Shown here piece after piece: positions 1 to 10,320 of a stretch of DNA of 64,000 nt. The notes under the pieces were generated by a model. That model did no database searches, was not told where the DNA came from, and saw only the letters and a program-made list of their open reading frames with translations. A program made the translations under genes and the position numbers. Each line of letters starts with the position of its first letter. The first letter of the stretch is position 1. The DNA comes from Panonychus citri (Eukaryota; Arthropoda; Arachnida; Trombidiformes; Tetranychidae), in NCBI RefSeq assembly GCF_014898815.1, contig NW_026515468.1, positions 558,001 through 622,000 on the forward strand, in the 5' to 3' direction.

Positions 1-2772
1 GGTATAAACACTTACCGAGTTCGAGAAGATAATAATTCAGGTCGGTCAGATATTGTCCATGTTACTCGAATGAAACCCTATCGAGAACGATCATTGTCTC
101 TTAATTCAGATGATGAAAGTGATGTTCAGAATTGGGATTTCATCTCATTTCCAATTGATGAGCCTCTAGAGGAAGATCTAGAATTACAATGGGATCCTAA
201 TTCGATTCCACCCGAGCCCGAAATGAATTGGTCTGACTTAGAACCTGTCAGACCCAGCCGGTCTGACGCCCAGATTCCTCTAGAAAGTGAGTCTGATGAC
301 GAAACTTTGTATCGCTTCCCGTCACCTGTCCCATCATTAAGTCCCCCACCCGTTGCTCAAGAGATTCGAAGATCTCAGAGAGTCCGAAAACCCCCAAATC
401 GTTTAACTTATTTACTCCATTTATCATTATTATTCTTTATGTTTTTGTTATCATGTGAAGGTGCTTTCATCAAGGCCAATCCTTTAATTTGGCGACCGGC
501 AACCACTCCAATTGTTAATGGTGCCGTCGAAGTTGATGTTAGTGTCAAATATTTTGAACCATGTACGAGTCTGACAGAGGCTTTAAAAGGTTATGATGTT
601 GAACATACATTTATGGAGCATTGGTGTCGTCAGGCTTATGAAACTTCGTTCTTGAAACCGATCTCAAAAATGTGCCCAGATGTTAGGGATATGGTAGAAA
701 GTAAAAATGAAATACGTCAGAAAAGATTTATCATCACTGGTACCGTCTTATTAGCGGTAGCAGCTGTCAGTCTAATCTCTCTGGGAATCGGTACAGTAGG
801 TTTAGCAGTTTCAGCTTCATCTCGATCGGAGATAAATAAGATGAGAATCGAACTAGAAAAACAAGCTGAACAGGTTAAAAATATTTCAAGTAATCAACAA
901 GTGTTCCGAGAAATGTTAGATAATCTTCAGGACCAAATTAAAGAGTTGCAAAAAGAGGTGAATGCTCAAAAAAAATTGTTCGTTAAATTAAAAACTGATA
1001 TACCTGGTACCTCATTTACCATTGCTAGTGTTGTCTCTAACCTTCAGACCACGTTAATTCAGATGAAAACAGTCAGTCGGGCCTGGAAGAAAAATAAACT
1101 AAACCCGATGCTTTTCGATCTTTTGAATCTTACTTTACCTTGTGGTGCTGAATGTCCAATGGAAATGGTTTATTCAGCTGATTGTTATCATGATCCTCCA
1201 GCGCAGAGGCTGAGATTTGTAATTAATTTGAGAAAAATTGACACTCAGTCCAAGTTAATGGTCGCCGACCCCTTCACCCTGATCGATTATAATAAAACAA
1301 CCGGTGAATTATGTAAATTGAAATACACCGGCCCAAAGTACGTAATTTATACACAGGATAAACAATGCGCTACTCCAGTGCATAGTTATCAGTCTGCGGA
1401 GACTGACACCATGGTCGTGGTACCTGAACATTCACATTGCACCGTTCCGATCGGAAATAGCTCATTAATGAATTGGCAAGATCATAATTGTGAAATTCGC
1501 CCCATTATTCAGGACAGTGAGATAATTCAGATTAAGCCTGTTGACACTCTCAATCTCATTTATTGTCCTGGCCTGACAATTGAAACTTACAATCGACTGA
1601 TGAGTTGTCCTGAATTCCCATTCCAATTAAGTGCACAGGAAAAATTCACGGTTGGAAAATTTAAATATGAGACTGATCGATCGGCTATAAAAACAAATTT
1701 AAAATTTATTCCAGATGCTTCCGAAAAAATTAACTTCCAATTAATGCCTGATCTTCACGAATTTGACCCTGACGAAGTTCTGGAGTCACTCAAGGAACGT
1801 TACGTTCAATTAAAAGGTCAATTAAGACCCGTAAATATGTCAGACCCTCATTCATCATTCATTGGCCTGACAGAAATCATCATCATCATCATCCTCATCA
1901 TCATCATCATCATGGGTCTGATAGTGTTTCAACGCAAAAGACGTAACCATCAGATTAGTATGAAAGGGACGCCGACGATTGTTGAAGAAATTCCATTACA
2001 ATCAACTGATAAACATGATGTTGGTACAATTACTGGTGAGAAACCAAAGAAAGGGACGAGTCAAAAGTTCTTTCTATTGTCAGTCCTATTATGCTTACCC
2101 TTACCTGGACTGAGTCGGTCATTGAATGGTACTAACACCAATGTAATCGTAATTAAATACGGTGATCCCTGTGCTAGTTTAGAACGTCCAGATTCAGAGT
2201 ATCGTTGTAAACGATTACTGGACGAAACTTTCATTTCTCCTCTTGAAACAATTTGTAACCTTAAACCAGAATTGAATCTTTTAAGTAAAGATTCATTTCC
2301 AAGTCTGACTCGAAGACGAAGATCAGAACTTGATGAATTAAAATTGTCAGCCCTTCAGACTAAGTTCATCATTATCAAGGAAAAGATCAAACGATTTTTA
2401 GTTGCTTGGTCAATGGGAGAAGTCTCCTATGGGCTATTAGTTGAAGCAGGTCTCGAAGTTTTGGTTAAAAATGATACCAATATGTTAAAATCGAAATTGA
2501 GGCCATTATTCTGTATGATCGATCGAAATTGTCGATTAATCACAGTCGGTTATATGGAAACAATTGATCAGACCCCAATTATTTGGCTCTTGTTTACTCT
2601 CATGATCCTCCTTGGTCTGATATTAATAATAATTATTCATCGTTATGTCAGTTCTAAGCCAGAGCCGAAAACTCTTGTAAATAAATCAGAGTCCTCATCA
2701 AGGGCATTGTATTCTAAGCCCAGGTTTCCTCGATGGGATTTTCCCCCACCACCTTGTATTTCTATTCAATAA
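1..2772 (+). CDS. Integrase C-terminal tail fused in frame to a two-module envelope-like polyprotein (partial, 5' end missing)
   Basis: The frame is open from base 1, so the ATG at 70 need not be a start. Residue numbers here count from that ATG. An acidic, proline-rich region (1-110) precedes a hydrophobic segment (~113-132) that could be a signal anchor. The first envelope module has paired cysteines, a basic RQKR site at 216-219, a hydrophobic fusion-peptide-like stretch after it, a charged heptad-rich segment (~250-310) and a membrane span of nearly all isoleucine (~603-624) followed by basic residues. A second module follows: hydrophobic segment (~667-685), a cysteine pattern like that of the first module, an RRRR site (~748-751) and a C-terminal membrane span (~837-859). 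The layout resembles class I/F-type fusion proteins of insect errantiviruses. Fusion function is inferred. No stop or frameshift is seen inside the visible part. Confidence 0.7.
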   Translation, partial: GINTYRVREDNNSGRSDIVHVTRMKPYRERSLSLNSDDESDVQNWDFISFPIDEPLEEDLELQWDPNSIPPEPEMNWSDLEPVRPSRSDAQIPLESESDDETLYRFPSPVPSLSPPPVAQEIRRSQRVRKPPNRLTYLLHLSLLFFMFLLSCEGAFIKANPLIWRPATTPIVNGAVEVDVSVKYFEPCTSLTEALKGYDVEHTFMEHWCRQAYETSFLKPISKMCPDVRDMVESKNEIRQKRFIITGTVLLAVAAVSLISLGIGTVGLAVSASSRSEINKMRIELEKQAEQVKNISSNQQVFREMLDNLQDQIKELQKEVNAQKKLFVKLKTDIPGTSFTIASVVSNLQTTLIQMKTVSRAWKKNKLNPMLFDLLNLTLPCGAECPMEMVYSADCYHDPPAQRLRFVINLRKIDTQSKLMVADPFTLIDYNKTTGELCKLKYTGPKYVIYTQDKQCATPVHSYQSAETDTMVVVPEHSHCTVPIGNSSLMNWQDHNCEIRPIIQDSEIIQIKPVDTLNLIYCPGLTIETYNRLMSCPEFPFQLSAQEKFTVGKFKYETDRSAIKTNLKFIPDASEKINFQLMPDLHEFDPDEVLESLKERYVQLKGQLRPVNMSDPHSSFIGLTEIIIIIILIIIIIMGLIVFQRKRRNHQISMKGTPTIVEEIPLQSTDKHDVGTITGEKPKKGTSQKFFLLSVLLCLPLPGLSRSLNGTNTNVIVIKYGDPCASLERPDSEYRCKRLLDETFISPLETICNLKPELNLLSKDSFPSLTRRRRSELDELKLSALQTKFIIIKEKIKRFLVAWSMGEVSYGLLVEAGLEVLVKNDTNMLKSKLRPLFCMIDRNCRLITVGYMETIDQTPIIWLLFTLMILLGLILIIIIHRYVSSKPEPKTLVNKSESSSRALYSKPRFPRWDFPPPPCISIQ
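1879..1914 (+). repeat. ATC trinucleotide tract encoding the envelope membrane span
   Basis: An almost pure run of ATC codons, interrupted by one CTC, encodes the isoleucine-rich transmembrane segment of the first envelope module. It is a coding microsatellite, so its length may differ between copies. Confidence 0.85.
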
Positions 2773-3340
2773 GTTTTTCAAATTTAATCATTTTATCCTG
2801 GTCTGACCCCATTTTCACCGTCAGACCTTTGTAATTCAAGTCATTAGGCGTTCAGGTTATCAGTTTTACTCATATTTAATCACTCAATTTAATCCCAATC
2901 AATATTCAAATAATCAATCACGAAATTCATCATCAATTTTCAAGGTCTGACACCACTAATATTGGGAAATCACCGTCAGACCTCAAATATTCCATCAGAT
3001 AATATGAAATTAGTATTCGAACTCTTCATAAACATCATCAGTTATATCTCTAATCATCATTAAAGAAAAAGAAAAATTGTCAGTTCTTGAAATTATAAGC
3101 GGACATACTCAGTCTGACGGAAAAGACCAGGTCTGACAGCCAAAAATAATTATTTTGATATAATTTATAATTCTTTTCAAGTTAAAATCAATTATATATC
3201 CTTAATTTAATTTAATTAATATTATTGGGTATTAAAAACACTGAAATAATCATTAATTAACAGTCAGACCATGAATTTAATCAAATTGCGGTAAAAATAA
3301 TACATTCCGTGAAAATAGGGATCTTTTAGTAAAAATAGCC
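2773..3340. other. Non-coding retroelement DNA between the envelope stop and the antisense ORF
   Basis: No ORF of note. It holds seven of the GTCTGAC/GTCAGAC heptamers (2801-3269), in places as close pairs 19 or 30 bp apart, in otherwise AT-rich sequence. Confidence 0.6.
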
Positions 3341-3341
3341 A

Positions 3342-3394
3342 GGATCCGGATCCGTATCTAATATCGGGATCCGATATCGATATCTATTCGGATC
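3342..3394. repeat. Cluster of overlapping palindromes (GGATCC and GATATC)
   Basis: In about 50 bp there are three GGATCC hexamers and two GATATC hexamers, including the 12-bp palindrome GATATCGATATC (3373-3384). The cluster is much richer in G+C than its surroundings and can fold on itself in several ways. It lies between the envelope stop and the antisense zinc-finger ORF of the retroelement. Confidence 0.7.
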
Positions 3395-3540
3395 ATAATA
3401 AAGAATCACCTGGAAAGAAAAGGTTAAAGGAAATAAATAGGGAAACAATTTTAATTTAATCTTATTCAAAAAAAAAAGAGAAAATTTTATTTTATTCGAA
3501 AAGAAAGAAAAATCATGAAAATCATGTTAATTTTTAGCAA

Positions 3541-3960
3541 TTAATTAAAGCGCTTTAACCAAGCGTTGGTTGCCTTAGTGTTCATTCCTCGGGAATTGTC
3601 AATTTGCTTTGAATGATTGTAAGCCAAATGTTCAGCCAAATTTTGCCATCGTTTGGTTTCCTTGAAATTGACCAATTTACCACAAAATCTACATTTTAAT
3701 TCATTTGGAGTGACATCAAAACCATCCCAAATCCCATAATCCATGTTTTTCATTATTTTATCGTGGAGCCAAGAAAATTTAGTTTGGTTAAGAGACAACA
3801 ATTTGGTACACAACAAGTTCCGCCAAGTATCCTTATCCAGATTCATGTTGGATGAAAGTTCATCAGAACTTAGTCGTTTGATCACAACAGTTGGTTCTTC
3901 GAATTCATCGAATTCGACACAATCTAATAGATTGTTAATCAAGTTATTAATTTCACTCAT
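3541..3960 (-). CDS. Antisense zinc-finger (BED/C2H2-like) protein inside the retroelement 3' region
   Basis: A 139-residue frame begins at the ATG at 3960; an upstream alternative start at 4002 would add 14 hydrophobic residues and is less likely. The N-terminal third is acidic. Near the C terminus is a C-x2-C pair followed by an H-x4-H pair (motif CRFCGK ... LAEHLAYNH), with an aromatic-rich stretch (W, F, Y) between, as in BED-type fingers of transposon proteins and insulator factors. It is antisense to the envelope gene and inside the heptamer array, so it is probably an accessory gene of the element or a nested insertion. I do not recognise a specific family. DNA binding is inferred from the cysteine/histidine pattern only. 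Confidence 0.5.
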   Translation of the reverse strand: MSEINNLINNLLDCVEFDEFEEPTVVIKRLSSDELSSNMNLDKDTWRNLLCTKLLSLNQTKFSWLHDKIMKNMDYGIWDGFDVTPNELKCRFCGKLVNFKETKRWQNLAEHLAYNHSKQIDNSRGMNTKATNAWLKRFN

Positions 3961-4032
3961 TATAAAAAAAAACTGAGAAAAAGAAAGAAATAAACAAAAC
4001 AATAAGTAAACAATACTGAGAGAAACAACTCA

Positions 4033-4072
4033 GGAAATGGAAGTGACCTGACACGGAAATGGAAGTGACCTG
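4033..4072 (+). repeat. 18-bp direct repeat, two copies with a 22-bp period
   Basis: GGAAATGGAAGTGACCTG occurs at 4033-4050 and 4055-4072, separated by 4 bp. Directly after it GTGGTCA (4072-4078) and TGACCAC (4084-4090) form a 7-bp inverted repeat with a 5-bp loop. The pair looks like enhancer-type repeats in an LTR U3 region. Confidence 0.8.
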
Positions 4073-4729
4073 TGGTCAGAGGTTGACCACATAAGTGGCG
4101 CCACCTATTGATAAAAGTTGAAACTAATTTGAAAAGTGCGCGAAATTTAAATGGGTCTTAATGGTAAATCAATGGAAATAAAAGAAATCAATTGTTAGTC
4201 ATAATTGAACGTAAGCGATGTCATCTGGTTATGAAAATTGGGCATTATTATGCAATTGAAGTTGACTTTCACTTTCAGAGACCAAGTATGAATCCAGTAT
4301 CAGTGTCAGACCATATAATTAATTGTCAGACCCATTGTAAGATTGTCAGACTTACGTTTAGAATTAAGAAAATCAATCGTCCGAAAGGGACTTCGGTCTT
4401 TTCAAGGTGGAGAGAGATGTAAGGCCTGGGAAAAGGCATAAAAGTTGTGGATTAAATTTAGAAATTCGAAGAAAAGGTAAACGAATGGTCATCAAGATTG
4501 GGATTAAGATTGAATCATTGTATCTTTAAGGACATAAAATGAGATAAAATAGTAAGCGCAAGGTTAAAGATTGACCCCATAAATTACTCTCATTAAAGTC
4601 AGACTTGTCAGATTTTATGATAATTTATCGTCAGACCCTGAACTGACGGTCATTAATGTCAGACCCTAACCCTGAGTTATGACCTTTATCAGAGTAACCA
4701 TCTGCCGTGACCTTAAGTGCATGTTCCCT

Positions 4730-4920
4730 TCCCCTTCCTTTGTTTGGTTTGAGGATAAAAGAGAGAGAGAAAGAAAGAGAGTTCAGATTGAAAATAGATC
4801 AACATCAGTTTGTTTGACTCAAATTTGGTTTCAGTTTTAAGTCTATTTTGTGCTTTGTTTTTTCAGTTTAATTAAAGTTTGGTTTAAATAGACTAACGTT
4901 TTATATTTTCTTTCTCACCT
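4730..4920 (+). promoter_or_regulatory. Possible promoter and transcript start region of the 3' LTR
   Basis: A GGATAAAAGAG stretch (from about 4753) resembles a TATA box. It is followed by a purine run, TTCAGATTG at about 4781 and two TCAGTTT motifs that resemble arthropod initiator sequence. This is the kind of order expected for the end of U3 and start of R in a Gypsy-type LTR. Without the 5' LTR in the window this cannot be confirmed. Confidence 0.3.
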
Positions 4921-4924
4921 TAAT

Positions 4925-7900
4925 CACCTTAAATCATTTAATCATTTGTTTTCTTTCAACATTAATTTTGTGACAATATTATTATTGATCAGATGGATGA
5001 TTAAGAAATATCAACCATAATTATCTTGATCACTTTACTTTGTCCAATGCGAAAGATTATCTTGATTATAATCAAATCATAAGCAACCAAAGACATTATC
5101 ATCTTTAACTGGGTAACTTGATAATCCAACCAGATTATCATGTAAAGATAACTGTTAATCAAAATACGTTATGATATTATATGATATTAAATTGTTACTA
5201 AATTTGTATATAAATTATTCAATAGTCAATCAGCTCAACGATGGTTAATAAACTTTGTCCTTTGAAGTAAAAATTGATCAATAAATCGGTGGATTTTTTA
5301 TTGATTCAATTGTAAAGTGGATTGTGATGATTACGATTTATCGATTGATAGTAAATGTTGAATATTCACCAATAGATTGAAAATGAATTAAGACCAATTT
5401 TGGGTAAACCAATGGATCCTAATGGTCAATGGTTTAAATTGTTTCATGTGATTACCATTAATTTATTGGAGACAAAGATGAGAGGAGTAATTGATGATAA
5501 GAAGAAGATATTTATCTATGGTATCATCTCTTAACATGCAAAGGCCATTAGCAACAATGAAAACTGACCAATCGAGTGAGAATAAGGTACCAACCATAGG
5601 CAACAAAACAAAATGAAGGTGTTGAAAGGATGAAGATGACGATCAAGATGAAGATGAAGATTAAAGATGAAAGTAAATACACACATCTTCAAATGGCGAT
5701 AATGATGATGACCCTCTTCATCCCTGGACCAATGATGAAGACGATGTTTACCAATACATAGACAAAAGCACATTTAAAGTCATTAATCAATTGGAACAAA
5801 AAAACACACAAAAGGTTAATGATAAGTAATAATAGTTAACACCACGGAGAGAGAGAGAGAGATGAAGAGTAAGATGATAATAGGAAAACCATTAGATTGT
5901 AAACAGCGACAAACAATAGGAAAAGAGAAAAGAAAAAAAAATAAAAGCAAAATAAATGTTCACTTGTAATAGATAATAAATTAAAGTAAATGATTAACAA
6001 ATTGTAGATTTAAATTGATCTCCAGTTAATCGGCGTTAATTTGACACCAGATTGGAAAAGATCGACTAATTAAAAAGGAACAATTAATTTCTTTTAATCG
6101 GATTAACAAATTGGTTACTTTTCGCTTGAGATGAAAATGGTGACTGATGAGTCAACGTTTATTTTTTTTTCTTTTCTAATTTTTTTTCTATTCTCTTTTC
6201 TCTCTGTTGTTGTTTTTTCATTTTCTCTTTTGTTTTCGGTTCATTTTGATTCCTTTTTCTTTCTAATCTCTTTTTCTGTGAATAATTCTCATGATAATTG
6301 GGTGAATTAAGTTCTAGTTTATTTCCGTGGATAAGTAAATGGAGAAAACAAAAAACTTACTCTCCTTTGTGTGTCCGAAAGGTTTTTAGTTGACCAGCAA
6401 TTTTTATGTTCCATCTTTATCACTGTTACTCTCTCATTTTCTTGTGACAATTTTCTAATTGTGTGTTTTTCTTGGTGTTGTACATGGTGAAGAGTAATTC
6501 TAATGGTGAATCAAGAATCACCGGACTGTAAATCAAATTAATTCTCAACTTTTGGTGAATCATCTTGATTCTCAACCTTCTCTGACAATCTTGGTTTTCC
6601 CTTGTCTCTTTTTTGTTCCTGTTTTGGATTGACCATGTAACCAAATCCAGAAATTCTGAATGACCTTAACTTATCATTATCATTCTTATAGTTATTATCA
6701 TATGTGACATTGGACCTTCATTGGACTGTTGGCTTGATGTTCCAGTTGAAACCACCAAGTAAAATGGAGACTGAAAAGATAATATGATTATATTTCAATT
6801 CTAAACAATCAATCAATCATTATCATTCTCACACAATCTTATATCCGATATCTTTTTTTGTTGCTGTTAATCATTTTCTTATTAATCAACGGTAGAGAAA
6901 ATCACACAGAAAAAAAAGATTAAGATGACCATCAACATGACAAAAGGAGAGAGAACCATAAGTCAAAGTATTAGAATCAATCTAACTGATTACAATATAA
7001 TAATTCCTATTCCAGATTGACCAAAGTAAAGAGATGGAGAAAATGAGAAATGAGAAAACAAGTTGCAAAAAAAAAGATACAATTAATTTGGACGAAAGCT
7101 TATATTCAACTATCCGGAATCAAGAGTGTTGACAATTAACATGATTAACTGATAAAAAGAACCAACAATTTAAATTATCCAGTTCACAAGAGTTTCCAAA
7201 ATTAACACACTCTGACAAAATGGCTTATCATTGACACCATCTCATCATAATAATAATTTCTACATCTAATCATGATCATGATCATTGTTAATTATCATGA
7301 CAATTAAATTCTGTTATAATAATAGTTAATCAAACTAATGATTACTATTAGCCAAGAGATAGAGACTTGAACACATACACACACTTGAATTAGGAGGTAA
7401 GTTATTTGCCATTGAAAAAAAAGTTGAATTATTCTGAAAATTCATTAAAAAAAATACTCAGACATGATAAACGCTCCTATTATCATGATTCCCAGAATTT
7501 AATATAAATTATTTTCACGATAATAATATGTTACATAGTAAAAATATATTACTTAGTTACTTTAACTTTTTGATAACAAAAAAAAGTTATATTACTTGAA
7601 AGGATATCCTAACCATCATCATACAATAATCATGAAAATTATCATGAAAACTAATCATAATTTACAGTTAACTGTTAGTATCAAACCTTAAAACTGATAA
7701 TAAAATGCTAACACAATGATATAAGAAACAAAAAATTCACATAGACCAAAATGTGAGCTTTTAAATTGTTATAATCATCACTCCCTGTTAATTGTATTAA
7801 CCCATTTGATGAACTAATTTTTTCCCATTACTTTTTTTTCTGGTCAATCTAATTCATATTAACCTTTACTATCCATAGAGAAAAGTAATTATTACAATTA

Positions 7901-10290
7901 CAATGGATGCAATTAGTTTCCACACTAATTACAATTCAACATTAATTATATTAATAATATCTTTCCTTTAATTAATCTTACTACTCTTTCTACTGATTAT
8001 TATTACAATTTACAATTTAATTGTTCACAATGAGAATCACATAGAATCAGGTGGATAATTAAAGTTGATTTAGAACTTTTTAAAAACCTTTTTTCCCGAT
8101 TATAATTCTGTATATTTGTTTATTACTGTTCTCACCCTCGAGTTATTACATTAATAAGTGAACCGTTTCGCTGTTGATTATTTGACTTTCAATTTAATTG
8201 TTTTCCGATTGTTAAATTGATTGTGGTAAATGTTTAACAACCAAATAGTTGTTTTCATCTCAACCAAGTTGATTTATTGATTGACCCACAAAGACACCTT
8301 AACTATTACTGCGCTAACCTATGTTATCATAATAATACATATTTGACATTCATTATTGACAATTGAAGATGAGGATGATGATGATGATGATGATAAGGGA
8401 AACATTAGAGAGAAAGAGCAATATGAATGATGAAAAGCTTTTCTTCCCAAATGATGATTGTTCTTTATTTTTTTTTCTTTTCCATAGGTTATTATTATTT
8501 CCATACAATTGATGATTAACTCTCTCTCTCTCTCTGACCATAGTACTGACCATTTAAAGATGATTATCTCTTGGTGGTTATTCAGTTTTACTCATTTTCA
8601 TGATAACTTTCAAATCCATTAGCATTTGCAAGGTGAACTTGTTTATCTCTCTGTTGATTAAAATGATTTATTAAGATAATCTTTAATTACTCTAATGATT
8701 ATCTTAGATTAGACTGATTCAATTAGTCTACTATTGACTGAATTCATTGATAAATGATTGTTATTTCAACCTAATTGTGCTACTTGCGATTTAATTTGTT
8801 GATATATTATAGCAAAATTTTCAATGTTCATCAGGAAATTAAACTCTTAAGGTTAAGTAAATAGCGATTATTTGAAAATCAATTTAATTGCAACCGAATA
8901 TTTTTTATTGGTCTTTTGGGTAACAATTAAATTTTAATTCGTTTCCTTAATTGTTTGATCATTTTCGTTTCATTGTATTAACACTTATCTTAATTTGATA
9001 ACTCACGAAATCATCATTACAATTAACACTAATAACAGTGATTATGATTCATCATAATGATGATAATTAACAAATTACTTTATGAAACTGAATTTGTATC
9101 AGTTTGTTTGAGTTAATTGTCATCGTGATGATTAATTTAATTTACTGATTTATTATAATAATTTAGTAGTGTCAATTGGTTGTGATGGCTAATCAAATTG
9201 TTGTAACAATCAATATTAAATGTTGTTTAAGGTCAATATTTATGACTCTTGATTATGGTTATTATTATCGTTGATGATTAAAAAGATGATGAATTAACTG
9301 TTAACTAATCACTAGAATGATGAATGATGATCAGGGATGAATTGATGAGGAAAAAGGGATAAAAATATGAATTTATTTATAATTATCATCAATCCATTGA
9401 TAAATCATCTTCACCATGATAATCATTGTCTGATCATCAGATGATTATAATCAATATAATCATTATCCCAATTGCGTGACAAGAAACAATCATCAACGTT
9501 GAAATAATTTGCTGATCATCATTTGAAAATTTTAGTTCCAATCCAACCAAAAAGTATCAATTGTTTATCCAAAGTAATTAACTTGATTGTGATCCTTAAT
9601 TGTTGACAAAATCCTTTTCATCTAATACAAAAGACAGAAAAAAACAATTAAAAACATGAAGCTCATGAGGTCTTAATTAGTGTTGATAACAATGATATTA
9701 GTGTTTACATATATTGATTAATTGATTGTTGAGATGAAAACAATTGACCTGCAAACAATTAACTGTTACGATGACAAAAAAAGGGTTACAATTAATATTT
9801 TAATTGTGTGATCATGATTTTCATCAGGTAAACTAATGAAAATTTTACAACACGAACATAAATTTGATAATAATTATTATCATCTCATGATGATGTTAAT
9901 TTTATCTTCCTCCTCCTCATCATCATGATTGAGACATGAGCATCCTGAATCCATGATAATAATAATTTCCTTGATTGTTAGTTATTCTGAGCACACAGAA
10001 TTGAAATTGTAATCAATAAATTAAATGGACTGGAAAGCTGTTTCCAATTGGAGTTATCATTTTCATTCCCATTGAATCAATTGATGATGATTGTTAACAA
10101 TCAACTAAATAACTGGAAGCTTCGTAATGATGATGATTATAATCAACCTTGATTGGTTAAAGTTAGCAAATAATAGTTAATTCAACAACTAAATGATCAA
10201 CCAGCTAATCAACATGATTACAGTTCAGAGTGTAAACAAACGAGTGATGTTTATATTTTTCACTTAATCAATGAGATATCATCACCACTA
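4925..10290. other. Gene-free AT-rich intergenic DNA
   Basis: I see no supportable gene. The short frames here lack domains, codon structure and splice context. The sequence is dominated by TTAATTGT/ACAATTAA-type words and ATCATC or GATGAT runs, with small GA runs near 5845 and 8520. It may contain upstream exons or introns of the tetraspanin, whose first two membrane spans I could not locate. Confidence 0.5.
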
Positions 10291-10291
10291 C

Positions 10292-10320
10292 GAACTGGAC
10301 ATCATCGTAATGTCCAGTTC
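10292..10320. repeat. Perfect 11-bp inverted repeat with 7-bp loop
   Basis: GAACTGGACAT (10292-10302) is mirrored by ATGTCCAGTTC (10310-10320). It is the clearest perfect hairpin I saw in the gene-poor region. No T-run follows and there is no flanking gene, so a role is unknown. Confidence 0.8.

Larger units (their letters stand above)
231..4664. repeat. Dispersed heptamer array GTCTGAC / GTCAGAC
   Basis: Exact copies begin at 231, 247, 261, 569, 1839, 2303, 2801, 2820, 2945, 2975, 3112, 3131, 3263, 4305, 4325, 4345, 4598, 4630 and 4658: 19 in 4.4 kb on both strands, in coding and non-coding parts, plus near matches ending in GAT. Three copies at 4305, 4325 and 4345 are exactly 20 bp apart. 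Reading the rest of the window I did not find further exact copies. The array marks the extent of the retroelement and may be a binding site for a host or element protein. Confidence 0.8.
1..4920 (+). mobile_element. 3' part of a Gypsy-like endogenous retroelement (pol end, envelope, 3' region)
   Basis: The window opens inside an open frame whose first codons read like the C-terminal tail of a Gypsy-group integrase (a VHVTRMKPY-type ending). It runs in frame into an envelope-like polyprotein that stops at 2772. A further ~2 kb shares the heptamer GTCTGAC/GTCAGAC with the coding part, which ties the two together. The 5' LTR, gag and most of pol lie to the left of the window. The right boundary is uncertain: a promoter-like stretch near 4750-4900 could be the end of the 3' LTR, but with no 5' copy for comparison the LTR edges cannot be drawn. 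The region from about 4925 on looks like ordinary host intergenic DNA. Confidence 0.7.

Noticed and set aside
4192..4422. 76-aa plus-strand frame with heptamer repeats
   Set aside because: It contains the GTCAGAC array and has no domain or start context; chance frame in retroelement 3' DNA.
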